Part shown: positions 28,047 through 36,820 of the stretch, in pieces
Layout: every line of letters starts with the position of its first letter
How positions within the stretch are numbered: the first letter of the stretch is position 1
Origin: Acinetobacter sp. SAAs474
GTDB lineage: Bacteria; Pseudomonadota; Gammaproteobacteria; Pseudomonadales; Moraxellaceae
Reading direction: 5' to 3'
DNA length: 64,000 nucleotides
NCBI RefSeq assembly: GCF_032823475.1
Contig: NZ_CP127915.1
Span: 2,666,001 to 2,730,000 of the forward strand
The notes under the pieces: model-generated
The model's input: only the letters and a program-made list of their open reading frames with translations
What the model was told of the DNA's origin: nothing
Databases searched by the model: none
Program-made: the position numbers and the translations under genes

Positions 28047-28450
28047 GCACTACATTCCTCTGTAATTCACCTGAAAATAACCTATTTTTTATTTATTATT
28101 TTTCTTTAACAGGTCTGCTTATCTACTACTCTATCACAGTAACATAGCTACATCAGCCTAGGTCAACAGAACTAATACCAAAGCTTTATAATAAAAATGT
28201 TTTTTAAGCAATATTGAATTGTTTTTTAAGAAAAATATTGTGAATATTATAGATAGATACCCGCAAGATTTTATGCCATAAATTGGAGATATAGACATCG
28301 TAGCGTATCAAAATCTAGCGCTCACACAGTGAAATTTGACATATCGCATCTATGCTTGATTCAGCATCAGTGGTTACACTGATGCAATATTTAAGCTGCA
28401 ATCAACCGCGTTATAACAGCATATGAAATCTGTGATCAAACAGCACAGGA
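28047..28450. other. Intergenic region after the sulfonate-type permease
   Basis: About 400 AT-rich bases. It holds the GAF regulator promoter region and a strong hairpin at 28364-28385. No ATPase gene (ssuB) or other gene is visible. Confidence 0.6.
28364..28385 (-). terminator. Strong hairpin downstream of permease gene
   Basis: A perfect 9-bp stem GCATCAGTG / CACTGATGC with a 4-base loop, 65 bases after the permease stop. There is no T run on the minus-strand side, so termination is likely but not certain. Confidence 0.5.
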
Positions 28451-29254
28451 TTATTTCACCACATTTCGCCACCTTAATAACCATGCCTCGATATAAACCA
28501 TTAGACTATCTGTGATTTTACCTAAACAGGCCAATAAAATAATCGCAATAATAACAATATCTGGTCGTGATGTTTCTCGACCATCACTTAACAGATAGCC
28601 AATGCCTTGTGTCGCAGCTATCAGTTCTGCAGCAATCATAAACATCCAAGATAGACTTAGACTATTTCTTAACCCAGTTAAAATACTCGGTGAAGCAGCA
28701 GGTAACACGACTTGTGTAATTTGTTGCATATAACGTAATCGATAGACTTGCGCCAGCTCAATCAATTTTCGGTCAACACCTTTAATCCCTGCAACGGTAT
28801 TGGTATAAACAGGAAAGAAAGCGCCTATCGCAATTAACGTTAATTTTGATCCTTCATCAATCCCTAGCCAAAGTAATAACAAGGGAATCCATGCCAGACT
28901 TGGAATCGATTTAATCGCTGAAAAAGTCGGTTCTAAAAAAGCATCTGCCTGCTGATTTAAACCAACCAGAATCGCAAAAACAATGCCCAAGCCAGCACCA
29001 ATAGCAAAACCTGTGAATACACGCCATGTACTTGCAAAAACATGTTGTAGCAAATCTGATTGCCATAACTCGCTAAAGGATAGCCATAGACTAGAGGGTG
29101 CTGGTAATAAATATGGTTCTATCCAGCCATTACGAACTGCATATTCACACACGATTAAAACAAGCACAGGTAATGTTATCGCCTTTAGCGCTTTAGAAAA
29201 CCGAGCTAAATAATAATGTTTAGATTGCAATTTGGGTAAAAGAAAAATCGCCAT
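28451..29254 (-). CDS. ABC transporter permease, SsuC/TauC family
   Basis: 267 aa with about six membrane segments and the BPD_transp_1 EAA region (ELAQVYRLRYMQQITQVVLPAASPSILTGLRNSLSLSWMFMIAAE). The family imports aliphatic sulfonates, taurine or nitrate. Its start overlaps the binding-protein stop (TAATG). The matching ATPase SsuB is absent from this unit, so an ATPase elsewhere must serve it. Surrounding sulfur genes favour a sulfonate or other organosulfur substrate. Confidence 0.85.
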   Translation of the reverse strand: MAIFLLPKLQSKHYYLARFSKALKAITLPVLVLIVCEYAVRNGWIEPYLLPAPSSLWLSFSELWQSDLLQHVFASTWRVFTGFAIGAGLGIVFAILVGLNQQADAFLEPTFSAIKSIPSLAWIPLLLLWLGIDEGSKLTLIAIGAFFPVYTNTVAGIKGVDRKLIELAQVYRLRYMQQITQVVLPAASPSILTGLRNSLSLSWMFMIAAELIAATQGIGYLLSDGRETSRPDIVIIAIILLACLGKITDSLMVYIEAWLLRWRNVVK

Positions 29255-30216
29255 TATTTCACCACTTTTTGTGCATATTTAGCATCAAATAGCTGAGACA
29301 CTACTTGATTCACATTGGTTCCAGAACGAACTAAATTTTCCTCAGTTAAAATTTTTCCCGCTTTTTGTAAAGCTAAAATCTGTTTTGAGCTGGGAATATT
29401 TTGATCAAAATTAGTTCTACTCAATTGTAATTGAGCAACATTTAAAGGTAACTTGGCTTCTTTTGCTAATAATGCCGCTGTTTTATCAGGATTGGCTTTC
29501 GCCCATTTACGTGCTTGCTCATAAGCTTTGATCACTGCTTCTACTGCTTCAGGATGCTGTTTTGCAAATTGGTCCTGAACACTTAAGACACTATAACTAT
29601 TAAAAGCTACATTGCGATAAATAGGCTTAGCACCTGACTGTAACTGTGCAGCTGCCATCAGCGGATCTAAACCAGCCCATGCATCAACCTGCTTACGTTC
29701 TAGTGCTGTTTTGCCATCTGGGTGTTGTAAATGTACCAGTTGCACATCATTTTTATCTAAACCAACTGTTTCAAGTGCCTGTAAGGTAAATAAAAAAGGA
29801 TCTGTTCCTTTAGTTGCAGCAATTTTTTTACCTTTTAAATCTTTTAAGTTTTTAATATTTGAGTCTTTAGCAACGAGCAAAGCCGTCCACTCTGGCTGAC
29901 TTTGAATATATACTGTTTTAATTGGACTACCATTTGCCCTGCTCAAGACAGCCGCAAGACCTGCTGTCGATGCAAAATCAACACTACCACTATTTAAATA
30001 TTCTAAAGAACGATTACTCCCCTGACTAAAAACCCATTTAATTTTAGTATTGGGTAATGCCTTTTCTAACAGTTTTTGATCTTTTACAATCAGGCTCGTA
30101 GGTGAATAATAAGCATAATCTAGATGAATAGTTTTTGGTAATGTCGCCAATACAGAACTACTAAATACAACTGTTGATAATAAAATTAATGTTTTTCCAA
30201 GCTTCGTCGTCATCAT
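29254..30216 (-). CDS. Aliphatic sulfonate ABC transporter substrate-binding protein, SsuA-like
   Basis: 320 aa with a Sec signal peptide (TLILLSTVVFSSSVLATL) and the NMT1/SsuA fold: LDYAYYSPTSLIVKDQKLLEK, GSVDFASTAGLAAVLSRANG, LKDLKGKKIAATKGTDPFLF and RKQVDAWAGLDPL. Periplasmic ligand capture for the downstream permease. The tandem ATGATG start has AGGGG upstream, with the second ATG better spaced. Ligand could be a sulfonate, sulfate ester or other organosulfur compound. Confidence 0.85.
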   Translation of the reverse strand: MMTTKLGKTLILLSTVVFSSSVLATLPKTIHLDYAYYSPTSLIVKDQKLLEKALPNTKIKWVFSQGSNRSLEYLNSGSVDFASTAGLAAVLSRANGSPIKTVYIQSQPEWTALLVAKDSNIKNLKDLKGKKIAATKGTDPFLFTLQALETVGLDKNDVQLVHLQHPDGKTALERKQVDAWAGLDPLMAAAQLQSGAKPIYRNVAFNSYSVLSVQDQFAKQHPEAVEAVIKAYEQARKWAKANPDKTAALLAKEAKLPLNVAQLQLSRTNFDQNIPSSKQILALQKAGKILTEENLVRSGTNVNQVVSQLFDAKYAQKVVK

Positions 30217-30725
30217 GTTCCCCTAAAAATTTTTAACATAAATGTTGTGAAACATAATGCTGCAAACAACTTAAGGTTTAAAAAGAAGAAAATCAGCTTA
30301 ATAAAGTCAGAAAAGTAAATTAAAAAAATATTGATTTTTAATATTTTGATTTATATAAAATTATTTTAATTATCTGAATTAATCATAATCAAATATAAAA
30401 AAATACTATTAATTTAAATAGTTATATTAATTATAGTCACTCATCAACATGAAGATTAAGCATTATTTAAGCTGCTGTTTGGATTTAATGATTCTGATGT
30501 TCAATCGACTATCAAAATAAAAAAGAGATCACATCTCATTGTATATTCTACTGATGCTCGTAAGCATTTAATCCATCGTGAAGTATAATAAATAATCTAC
30601 TCATATCACGCAGCACAGTATCCTATACAATGACAATGATTGACTATATTAAATCGTTAAAACGAGCTCCCTAAAGATGTTCTTTTATAATTCACTGCCA
30701 TATCAGTGATGTTTAAGTGTATGGC
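30217..30725. other. Intergenic region between SsuD-like gene and binding-protein gene
   Basis: About 510 very AT-rich bases. It holds a small hairpin (TCACTG/CAGTGA, 30692-30709) close to the SsuD-like stop and presumably the promoter of the binding-protein/permease unit. No gene seen. Confidence 0.5.
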
Positions 30726-31835
30726 TTAAGCGATTTCTTTTAATAAAGGTAACAACAATGTCGACGTATATTCTGCTTCTTCAATTAATGGCCAACCAGA
30801 CATAATTAAAGCAGTTAAACCCGCTTCCTTATGATACGTTTCTACTGTAGAGGCAATATTTTCAGGACTTCCAACCAAATAAGCAGCTGAAGATGCATAA
30901 CCAAAAATATCGAGAGATGACCATGCACTTATACCTGCAAACAGATTTTTTTCTAAGCGTAAAGATTCTAAAGGAGGAAGTTTGTCTTGACGTAAATATT
31001 GTATCCATTCTTGCCGCTGTTGATCTGGTGCTTGAAAATTTTTCAAGCTTTGTTGACCATTGGTTTTACGCTGAATAGAAATATCTAGCTTTTGCTTAAG
31101 TAAATCAATCCCTGTTTTTTGAAAAATTTGATAAAATTGCTGCTCCGCTTCAAGCTGAGATTTCCGTACTGTAATACTCGTTAATGCACCCAAATCATTA
31201 AAAATACGGCCATTTTTTTGTGCAGCAGTCACTGCACGTGAAAATTGCGCTTTAACACGATTCAGCTCACGCATCATCAATAAATAAACATTAACGACCT
31301 GACCTGCATGATCAATACCAGCAACAGAGTCACCTGTACCCCATAATTGAATACCTGCTGTTGTTGTCGGCTCAATTTTAAAATCAGTATTTGGAAATAA
31401 TGATGGATTACCTTGATGATAATATTGTTGAAACTCGTTCCAGTAGCTTTTCCCCAAGGCATAGCGTGTTTCTGGTGTAAGTGTTACTCCATAGGTAGAA
31501 ATACGTTGTGGTGTACCATTAATATGATTAAACAATAACCGACTACCGTAAAATTTTTCAAACGTCAGTGCCTGTTGCGCGAGTAATTTCGCAGGTGTTA
31601 ATCCTGCATATTCAGCAACTAAAAATTTCATTTTTTCCGTAAAAGGTGCCACGGATGATGCTGAAATAAGCGGATCATTTGGCCAAGTCGCGACTAATGC
31701 CCCAAAGAACCCTCCACGATCAATAGTTTGTGCTAATTGTTTATAGCGTTGAAAATCAACTGGATAAAAACCTTCCGGCATCCACGGATAATTTCCATCT
31801 GCCATACTTAAATACCATAACGCCTTAATCGCCAT
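30726..31835 (-). CDS. LLM-class FMNH2-dependent monooxygenase, SsuD/SfnG-like
   Basis: A 369-aa luciferase-like monooxygenase. Family cues: FQRYKQLAQTIDRGGFFGALVA, AEYAGLTPAKLLAQQALTFEKFYGSRLLFNHINGT, PTTTAGIQLWGTGDS, and the C-terminal AAYLVGSPENIASTVETYHKEAGLTALIMSGWPLIEEAE. It is diverged from standard alkanesulfonate monooxygenase SsuD in the middle. No flavin reductase (ssuE or msuE) is adjacent. It is the last gene of thiM-sulfurtransferase-monooxygenase on the minus strand, 14 bp after the sulfurtransferase. It probably cleaves a C-S bond to release sulfite or a related species; the substrate is open. Confidence 0.8.
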   Translation of the reverse strand: MAIKALWYLSMADGNYPWMPEGFYPVDFQRYKQLAQTIDRGGFFGALVATWPNDPLISASSVAPFTEKMKFLVAEYAGLTPAKLLAQQALTFEKFYGSRLLFNHINGTPQRISTYGVTLTPETRYALGKSYWNEFQQYYHQGNPSLFPNTDFKIEPTTTAGIQLWGTGDSVAGIDHAGQVVNVYLLMMRELNRVKAQFSRAVTAAQKNGRIFNDLGALTSITVRKSQLEAEQQFYQIFQKTGIDLLKQKLDISIQRKTNGQQSLKNFQAPDQQRQEWIQYLRQDKLPPLESLRLEKNLFAGISAWSSLDIFGYASSAAYLVGSPENIASTVETYHKEAGLTALIMSGWPLIEEAEYTSTLLLPLLKEIA

Positions 31836-31849
31836 GTTTTTTACCTATG

Positions 31850-32686
31850 TTAAACCCAGACTGTGAGGGGTAAATTGGGATTTGCACTCCACTCGGACAT
31901 TGAACCATCGTACACTTTAACGGCTATTGCTTGTGCACTCAGGAATATTAGTGCTGTGCCACTAGCTGTAATACCACTACCACAATAAACAATTATTTCT
32001 TTATTTAAATCAATACCTAAAGCAGTGAAAAAATTTTCTTCAAGCATTTTAAATTGTCCGTTTTCATTTAATAACTGATCAAAAGGAAGACTTAAACTGT
32101 TTGGAATATGCCCCGCCCTTGCATAACGTAACTCTTCTCCTAAAAAGACTGAACGGCGCAATACATTGATCAATTGTGTTGCTGAACTTAATTTAGTTGC
32201 TTGTTGAACTTGTTTTAAATCTGCAAAAAAACCACTTTTGAGCTGAAAAGAAAATTCTTTAAATTGATTAAATGATGGCATTTTTCCTGTTTGTTGTGGA
32301 TATTGCGCTTGATACCAAGCCGTCCATCCCCCATGCAAAACTCGAACATTTTGATGACCATATGCATGTAAAATCCAAAATAAACGTGCTGCCCAAATAT
32401 GATTTGCACGATCATAAATGACAATAGGTTGACTAAAATCCAAACCTAAATATTTTAACGATGCATAAAATTCAGTAGCATTTGGACACTGATAATGTAA
32501 TGAGGTATTTAAGTTACAAAACTGCCGATTTAAATCTACATATCGTGCGCCGATGATATGTCCGTTTAAGAATTGTTGTAATGCCTTTGCTGCATGATTT
32601 TTATCTGCAGTCTTAACACCTATTTCAATAATTTGTACGGCATGCAATTGCACATAGAGTTCGGCAGCAGAAATTAAATACTTCAT
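31850..32686 (-). CDS. 3-mercaptopyruvate sulfurtransferase-like protein (tandem rhodanese)
   Basis: 278 aa with two rhodanese domains. The C-terminal active loop is YCGSGITASG (Cys235), the CG-S/T-G-x-T form of mercaptopyruvate sulfurtransferase rather than thiosulfate rhodanese (CRxGxR). The N-terminal domain keeps IVIYDRANHIWAARLFW and VRVLHGGWTAW. No signal peptide, so cytosolic. It overlaps thiM by 4 bases and precedes the SsuD-like monooxygenase, so the three are probably co-translated. A sulfane-sulfur transfer step in organosulfur use is inferred. Confidence 0.85.
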   Translation of the reverse strand: MKYLISAAELYVQLHAVQIIEIGVKTADKNHAAKALQQFLNGHIIGARYVDLNRQFCNLNTSLHYQCPNATEFYASLKYLGLDFSQPIVIYDRANHIWAARLFWILHAYGHQNVRVLHGGWTAWYQAQYPQQTGKMPSFNQFKEFSFQLKSGFFADLKQVQQATKLSSATQLINVLRRSVFLGEELRYARAGHIPNSLSLPFDQLLNENGQFKMLEENFFTALGIDLNKEIIVYCGSGITASGTALIFLSAQAIAVKVYDGSMSEWSANPNLPLTVWV

Positions 32687-33528
32687 GCTGTATCCCGTAA
32701 TTCTTCAATACTCAATTCTAAATATTGCTTAAAGTCATCTGCACGAATACGATATAATTCATTAACAAATTCATTTTGGAAATTGGCTGGAGTATCCGCT
32801 TTGGCATGTGCTTTCTTTCCAGCAACTGCATAATGGGCATGTGCCGTGACTACAGCATTAAAAGGATCAGTGACAGCACTATACGCTGCCACTAATGCGC
32901 CTAATGAACAGCCTGATGCAGTGACTAAAGGGAAAAAATAACTTCCTCCTTTAATTTTTGCCAACCAATATTTAGTATCTTCGGTTTGCGCAACAATATG
33001 ATCCACCTCTCCTGAAGCGGAAACAGCAGCACTATGTTTCAATAGAAATTTAGCTGAAGCAATAGCATGCTCAGGATCATCAGAACTATCAAAACCTTTA
33101 TGATTACGCCCCAAACCAGCCAACCCAATGATTTCTGAGGCATTTCCTCGGATCACAGTCGGTTTAAATTTTAAAAAATCAGCAGCCAATTGCCCACGCC
33201 ATGATAATGCACCTGCAGCAATAGGATCTAATACCCAAGGCTTATTCAGCGTATATGCCTCAGCAATAGCCAGTTTCATTGACTCAACTAATGCTGCAGT
33301 TGGCGTACCTAAATTAATCACGACAGCTTGTGCAAAATGTACAAACTCAGCAGATTCTTCTGGATTGTCGACCATTGCAGGTGAGGCACCAGCACTTAAT
33401 AAAACATTTGCCATAAAATTAACTGAGACGGTATTGGTTAAACACTGGACCAAAGGTTTCTGTTGCTTGAGTGCCTGATGTGCTTCAATAATGCGCTCCA
33501 AAGTAGGTAATTTATTGTAAATAGACAT
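32683..33528 (-). CDS. thiM: Hydroxyethylthiazole kinase
   Basis: 281 aa, ribokinase-like fold. Signatures: VQCLTNTVSVNFMANVLLSAGASPAMVDNPEE (substrate pocket), VVINLGTP, PWVLDPIAAGALSWR, and the ATP/anion-hole segment FFPLVTASGCSLGALVAAY with the conserved Cys. ThiM phosphorylates 4-methyl-5-(2-hydroxyethyl)thiazole in thiamine salvage. It usually sits with thiD or thiE; here it heads an operon with a sulfurtransferase and a flavin monooxygenase and has an MFS transporter upstream. This suggests a role in taking up and breaking down a thiazole as sulfur source, or thiamine salvage under sulfur limitation. Confidence 0.9.
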   Translation of the reverse strand: MSIYNKLPTLERIIEAHQALKQQKPLVQCLTNTVSVNFMANVLLSAGASPAMVDNPEESAEFVHFAQAVVINLGTPTAALVESMKLAIAEAYTLNKPWVLDPIAAGALSWRGQLAADFLKFKPTVIRGNASEIIGLAGLGRNHKGFDSSDDPEHAIASAKFLLKHSAAVSASGEVDHIVAQTEDTKYWLAKIKGGSYFFPLVTASGCSLGALVAAYSAVTDPFNAVVTAHAHYAVAGKKAHAKADTPANFQNEFVNELYRIRADDFKQYLELSIEELRDTA

Positions 33529-33730
33529 AATTTTACTATTCTTAAAAATATGATTAACTGATTTTTTATTATTAATGAAAGTTATTTTCTTTAAAAATAA
33601 TTAAAAAATTATTGTTTATTATTATTTTATATATACAAAAAATTGCTCAATTTCAGCATTTTTAAAATAAAGCACAGCAGCATTGCTCAACGCTGCTTTT
33701 GCCAATATTGAATAAGATTAATGCTACTAT

Positions 33731-35185
33731 TTATTTAACAAGCAATGGTGGATCTTCGATATCAAGCGAATGATTAGCATCAACATCTTGTTTTGTCGGC
33801 TCAAATTTAATCATTAAACCGATCACAATTAAAGGGACCGCTGCAAAGAGTGAAATTAATAAAAATACATCAGTGGTAAATTTAGCCATCCAAATCGGCA
33901 ATACAAATAAGGCGATTGCCTGTGCTACTCCCGACACAGCACGATTCATTCCTACACCAACACCTCGAATTGATGCTGGATATGCCATGGTAGGATAAAC
34001 CATCATTTGTGCACCAGGACCAAATCCTTCGGCAAACAGCCACAATCCCAGCATAGCAATCGCAAAATACAGCAGTAAGCTATTGGCAGGCTCTCCAACC
34101 AAACCTAAAAATATCAGTGCAATAAATTGTAAAAGAAAACCACTGAGTAAAATAAACCGCGAACTGAGACGACTTGCGAGATAAACACCCAATAAGCCTC
34201 CCGTAAAAGCAAAAGCTAAATTTAACCCTAAGGTAGTAGTAATCGTGGTTAAAGTATCTGTATGAAAAAAACGCGTCAAAATTGAAGGTAAAAAGAATGC
34301 TATCGTAGTGTATTGAAAAGCAACAGAAATATGAATCACAATAGCAACAATAGTTCTAGATAAGTAAACTTGATTAAATAATACTTTAAAACTTCCTTGT
34401 GTTTTTTGGCTTGCAACTTTTTCAACATGATCGACAGCTGCATAAGCATTAATATCATAGGAATCGCGTAAAATTTTTGCAGCACCTTTTAAGTCACCTT
34501 GATTTGCAAGCCAAATTGGTGATTCTGTTAAATATTTACCACGAATAAAAATGATAAAAATTGCAGGAACAGCACCAAAAATCAGTGAAATACGCCATAA
34601 CCAATGTGCATAATCAGCTGGTAATATAAAATATAAAATCAGCACAATTGCAAAACAGGTACTAGAAGCAGCGTACCACATTGGGCACCAAGCCGCTAAA
34701 CGTGCCGCTTTATTACTTTTTCCACTAAATTTTGAAAATTCGGCTAAATATGACATGGCAACTGGAAGATCAATACCGACACTAATTCCCATAACAAAAC
34801 GTGCCGCAATCAATACCCAAACATTAGGTGCTAAACCAGCAACGATGGCTGCAATCACAAACAGCACCATATCGGCCATAAAAACACGATAACGTCCAAT
34901 TTTATCCGTTAGCCATCCACCCAATAAATTTCCAACAATTGTTCCAACGATAATGGCTGAAGCCACCACGCCTGTCATTACGGGTGTTAAGGAAAAATCT
35001 GAAATAACCTGTTCAATACCAAAAGATAAAGTGGTTAAATCATAAGCATCAATAAAAACACCAATTAGGGCTAACCAAATCACTTTATTGGTTTTGCCTT
35101 CACCAGCATATTTTGAAATAAGCTGGGAAATATCAGCCGAATTTCTAATTAAATAGGAATGATCTGTATCGATTGTTTGTGACAT
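33731..35185 (-). CDS. MFS transporter, sugar-porter/AAHS-like
   Basis: 484 aa with about 12 membrane segments. TM1 carries LIGVFIDAYDLTTLSFGI, followed by the loop motif GGWLTDKIGRYRVFMADMV and RFVMGISVGIDLPVAMSYLAEF. It lies upstream of thiM in the same direction with a 202-bp gap, and is divergent from a DszC-type flavoprotein. Context suggests import of an organosulfur or thiazole compound; the sequence does not reveal the substrate. Confidence 0.8.
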   Translation of the reverse strand: MSQTIDTDHSYLIRNSADISQLISKYAGEGKTNKVIWLALIGVFIDAYDLTTLSFGIEQVISDFSLTPVMTGVVASAIIVGTIVGNLLGGWLTDKIGRYRVFMADMVLFVIAAIVAGLAPNVWVLIAARFVMGISVGIDLPVAMSYLAEFSKFSGKSNKAARLAAWCPMWYAASSTCFAIVLILYFILPADYAHWLWRISLIFGAVPAIFIIFIRGKYLTESPIWLANQGDLKGAAKILRDSYDINAYAAVDHVEKVASQKTQGSFKVLFNQVYLSRTIVAIVIHISVAFQYTTIAFFLPSILTRFFHTDTLTTITTTLGLNLAFAFTGGLLGVYLASRLSSRFILLSGFLLQFIALIFLGLVGEPANSLLLYFAIAMLGLWLFAEGFGPGAQMMVYPTMAYPASIRGVGVGMNRAVSGVAQAIALFVLPIWMAKFTTDVFLLISLFAAVPLIVIGLMIKFEPTKQDVDANHSLDIEDPPLLVK

Positions 35186-35407
35186 TTGTATAACCTAGCA
35201 AAATACTATACTTAGGCTAGTTTTAATTTCTAATAATTTTAAATATTTATTTTTGTTTTTTTATTCTATATTTAATAAATATTTTTTTGATATAAAATTT
35301 TCATTTTTACTATTAATATTATTATTTCACTTAATTATCATGAATTATTAATTTATTAACTCAACAAAAACTCTAATATTTTATTTTTATTTAACTCTAT
35401 ATTTATC

Positions 35408-36691
35408 ATGACAGTTTTAACAGATTTAAAATATCCAAGCCAAATTAATCATCGACCAAGCCAAGATGCGATTATTTATCAAGTCTGGGGCCAAGGTCCA
35501 TCCGAACGTTATGATGCATTGGCTCAACAGTTTCGCCCAATTTTTGAGAAAATTAAACGCAGTACCAATCAGCGTGAAAAGCATCATATATTGCCATTTG
35601 AACAGCTACAATGGCTCAAAGATTCTGGCTTTACCCGCTTACGCTTGCCTCAAAGTCATCATGGTTTTGATGCCACCATTCCAGAACTCTTTGCATTGCT
35701 GATTGAATTGGCGCAAGCGGATGCTAATTTACCTCAAATACTACGAGTTCATTTTGGTTTTACTGAAGACATTTTACTGAGTCAACATACTGAATTTAAA
35801 GAATTATGGTTAAAGCGTATTGGTCGAGGTGAAACGGTTGGGAGTGCTTGGTCTGAAGGAGGAAAAGAGTCGATTGATCAGTTTAGCACCCATTTATCTA
35901 AAACCGCAGAAGGTAAAGTATTACTCAACGGCACCAAATACTATACGACGGGAAGCTTATATGCAGAATGGATTGATGTCGGAATCAGTGATTTAGAAGG
36001 GAATTCTGCTTCGATTTTAATTCCACGCCATGCAACTGGCGTAGAAGTAATTGATGACTGGAATGGTTTTGGTCAAGTACTTACTGCCAGTGGTACAGCT
36101 ATCTTTAAAGATGTAGAGGTTAACCCTGCCGATGTATTAGCAGATGATGACCGATTTAAATATTCTGCTGGCTTCTATCAGTTAATTCAACTCGCGATTA
36201 TTACTGGACTTACCCGTGCTGCAAGCTATGATCTCTCGCATTTAGTTGAAACACGTACACGAAATTACACGCATGCAAATACTCAGCATGTTCGGCATGA
36301 TCCACAAATTCTACAAGTTGTGGGTAAAATTCGTGGTGCTGCCTATAGTGCTACTGCAATTATTGAAAAAAATGCACAAGCATTACAGCGTACTTATCAT
36401 GCTGCATTACAACAAAATGAACTGATAGAAGCAGATCAAAATGCGATTGCAGAACTTGAAATTGCACAATCACAAACGATTATTACAGACTTAGCATTAA
36501 ATGCATCATCAATTATTTTTGATGCATTAGGTGCTTCCGCGACAGATAAGAATTTAGCTTTAGATCGTTATTGGCGCAATATACGTACACTTGCCTCACA
36601 TAATCCGCGTATTTATAAAGATCGTATTGTTGGTGATTTTAGTGTTAATGGTCATTTACCGCCTTATCAATGGCGTATTGGTCAGGCATAA
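35408..36691 (+). CDS. Acyl-CoA dehydrogenase-fold monooxygenase, DszC/SfnB-like
   Basis: 427 aa with the acyl-CoA dehydrogenase fold: helical N domain (LPFEQLQWLKDSGFTRLRLPQSHHGF), beta domain (TVGSAWSEGGKESID, LNGTKYYTTGSLYAEWIDVG, LTASGTAIFKDVEV) and C-terminal helical domain ending DRYWRNIRTLASHNPRIYKDRIVGDF. This C-terminal pattern is typical of DszC-type reduced-flavin oxygenases used in desulfurisation rather than fatty-acid oxidation. It is alone on the plus strand and divergent from the MFS transporter. A sulfur-starvation role is inferred from its neighbours. Confidence 0.8.
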   Translation: MTVLTDLKYPSQINHRPSQDAIIYQVWGQGPSERYDALAQQFRPIFEKIKRSTNQREKHHILPFEQLQWLKDSGFTRLRLPQSHHGFDATIPELFALLIELAQADANLPQILRVHFGFTEDILLSQHTEFKELWLKRIGRGETVGSAWSEGGKESIDQFSTHLSKTAEGKVLLNGTKYYTTGSLYAEWIDVGISDLEGNSASILIPRHATGVEVIDDWNGFGQVLTASGTAIFKDVEVNPADVLADDDRFKYSAGFYQLIQLAIITGLTRAASYDLSHLVETRTRNYTHANTQHVRHDPQILQVVGKIRGAAYSATAIIEKNAQALQRTYHAALQQNELIEADQNAIAELEIAQSQTIITDLALNASSIIFDALGASATDKNLALDRYWRNIRTLASHNPRIYKDRIVGDFSVNGHLPPYQWRIGQA

Positions 36692-36738
36692 ATAGTTAAA
36701 AACTACTTTTAGCTTATCGTTAAAGTGATGATTGAAAT

Positions 36739-36793
36739 TTTTAGGGGGATATATCCCCCTAAAAGTTGGACGAGATGTCTAACTTTTAGGGGG
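36739..36793. terminator. Three-arm convergent terminator with alternative hairpins
   Basis: A perfect 26-bp palindrome TTTTAGGGGG-ATATAT-CCCCCTAAAA is followed by a longer hairpin in which the same CCCCCTAAAAGTT arm pairs with a downstream AACTTTTAGGGGG. The middle arm can therefore pair with either side. It lies between convergent genes and probably terminates both. Confidence 0.75.
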
Positions 36794-36820
36794 TAATTCA
36801 ATGCAATAATTTTCTTATCC

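Noticed and set aside
31485..31500. A TACTCCAT-type 16-mer similar to the proposed methylamine-regulon dyads
   Set aside because: It lies inside the SsuD-like coding region and its right half is weaker, so I take it as chance. It does show that the motif alone is not highly specific.
33128..33478. 116-aa open frame opposite thiM
   Set aside because: It is the antisense shadow of a well-supported thiM gene.
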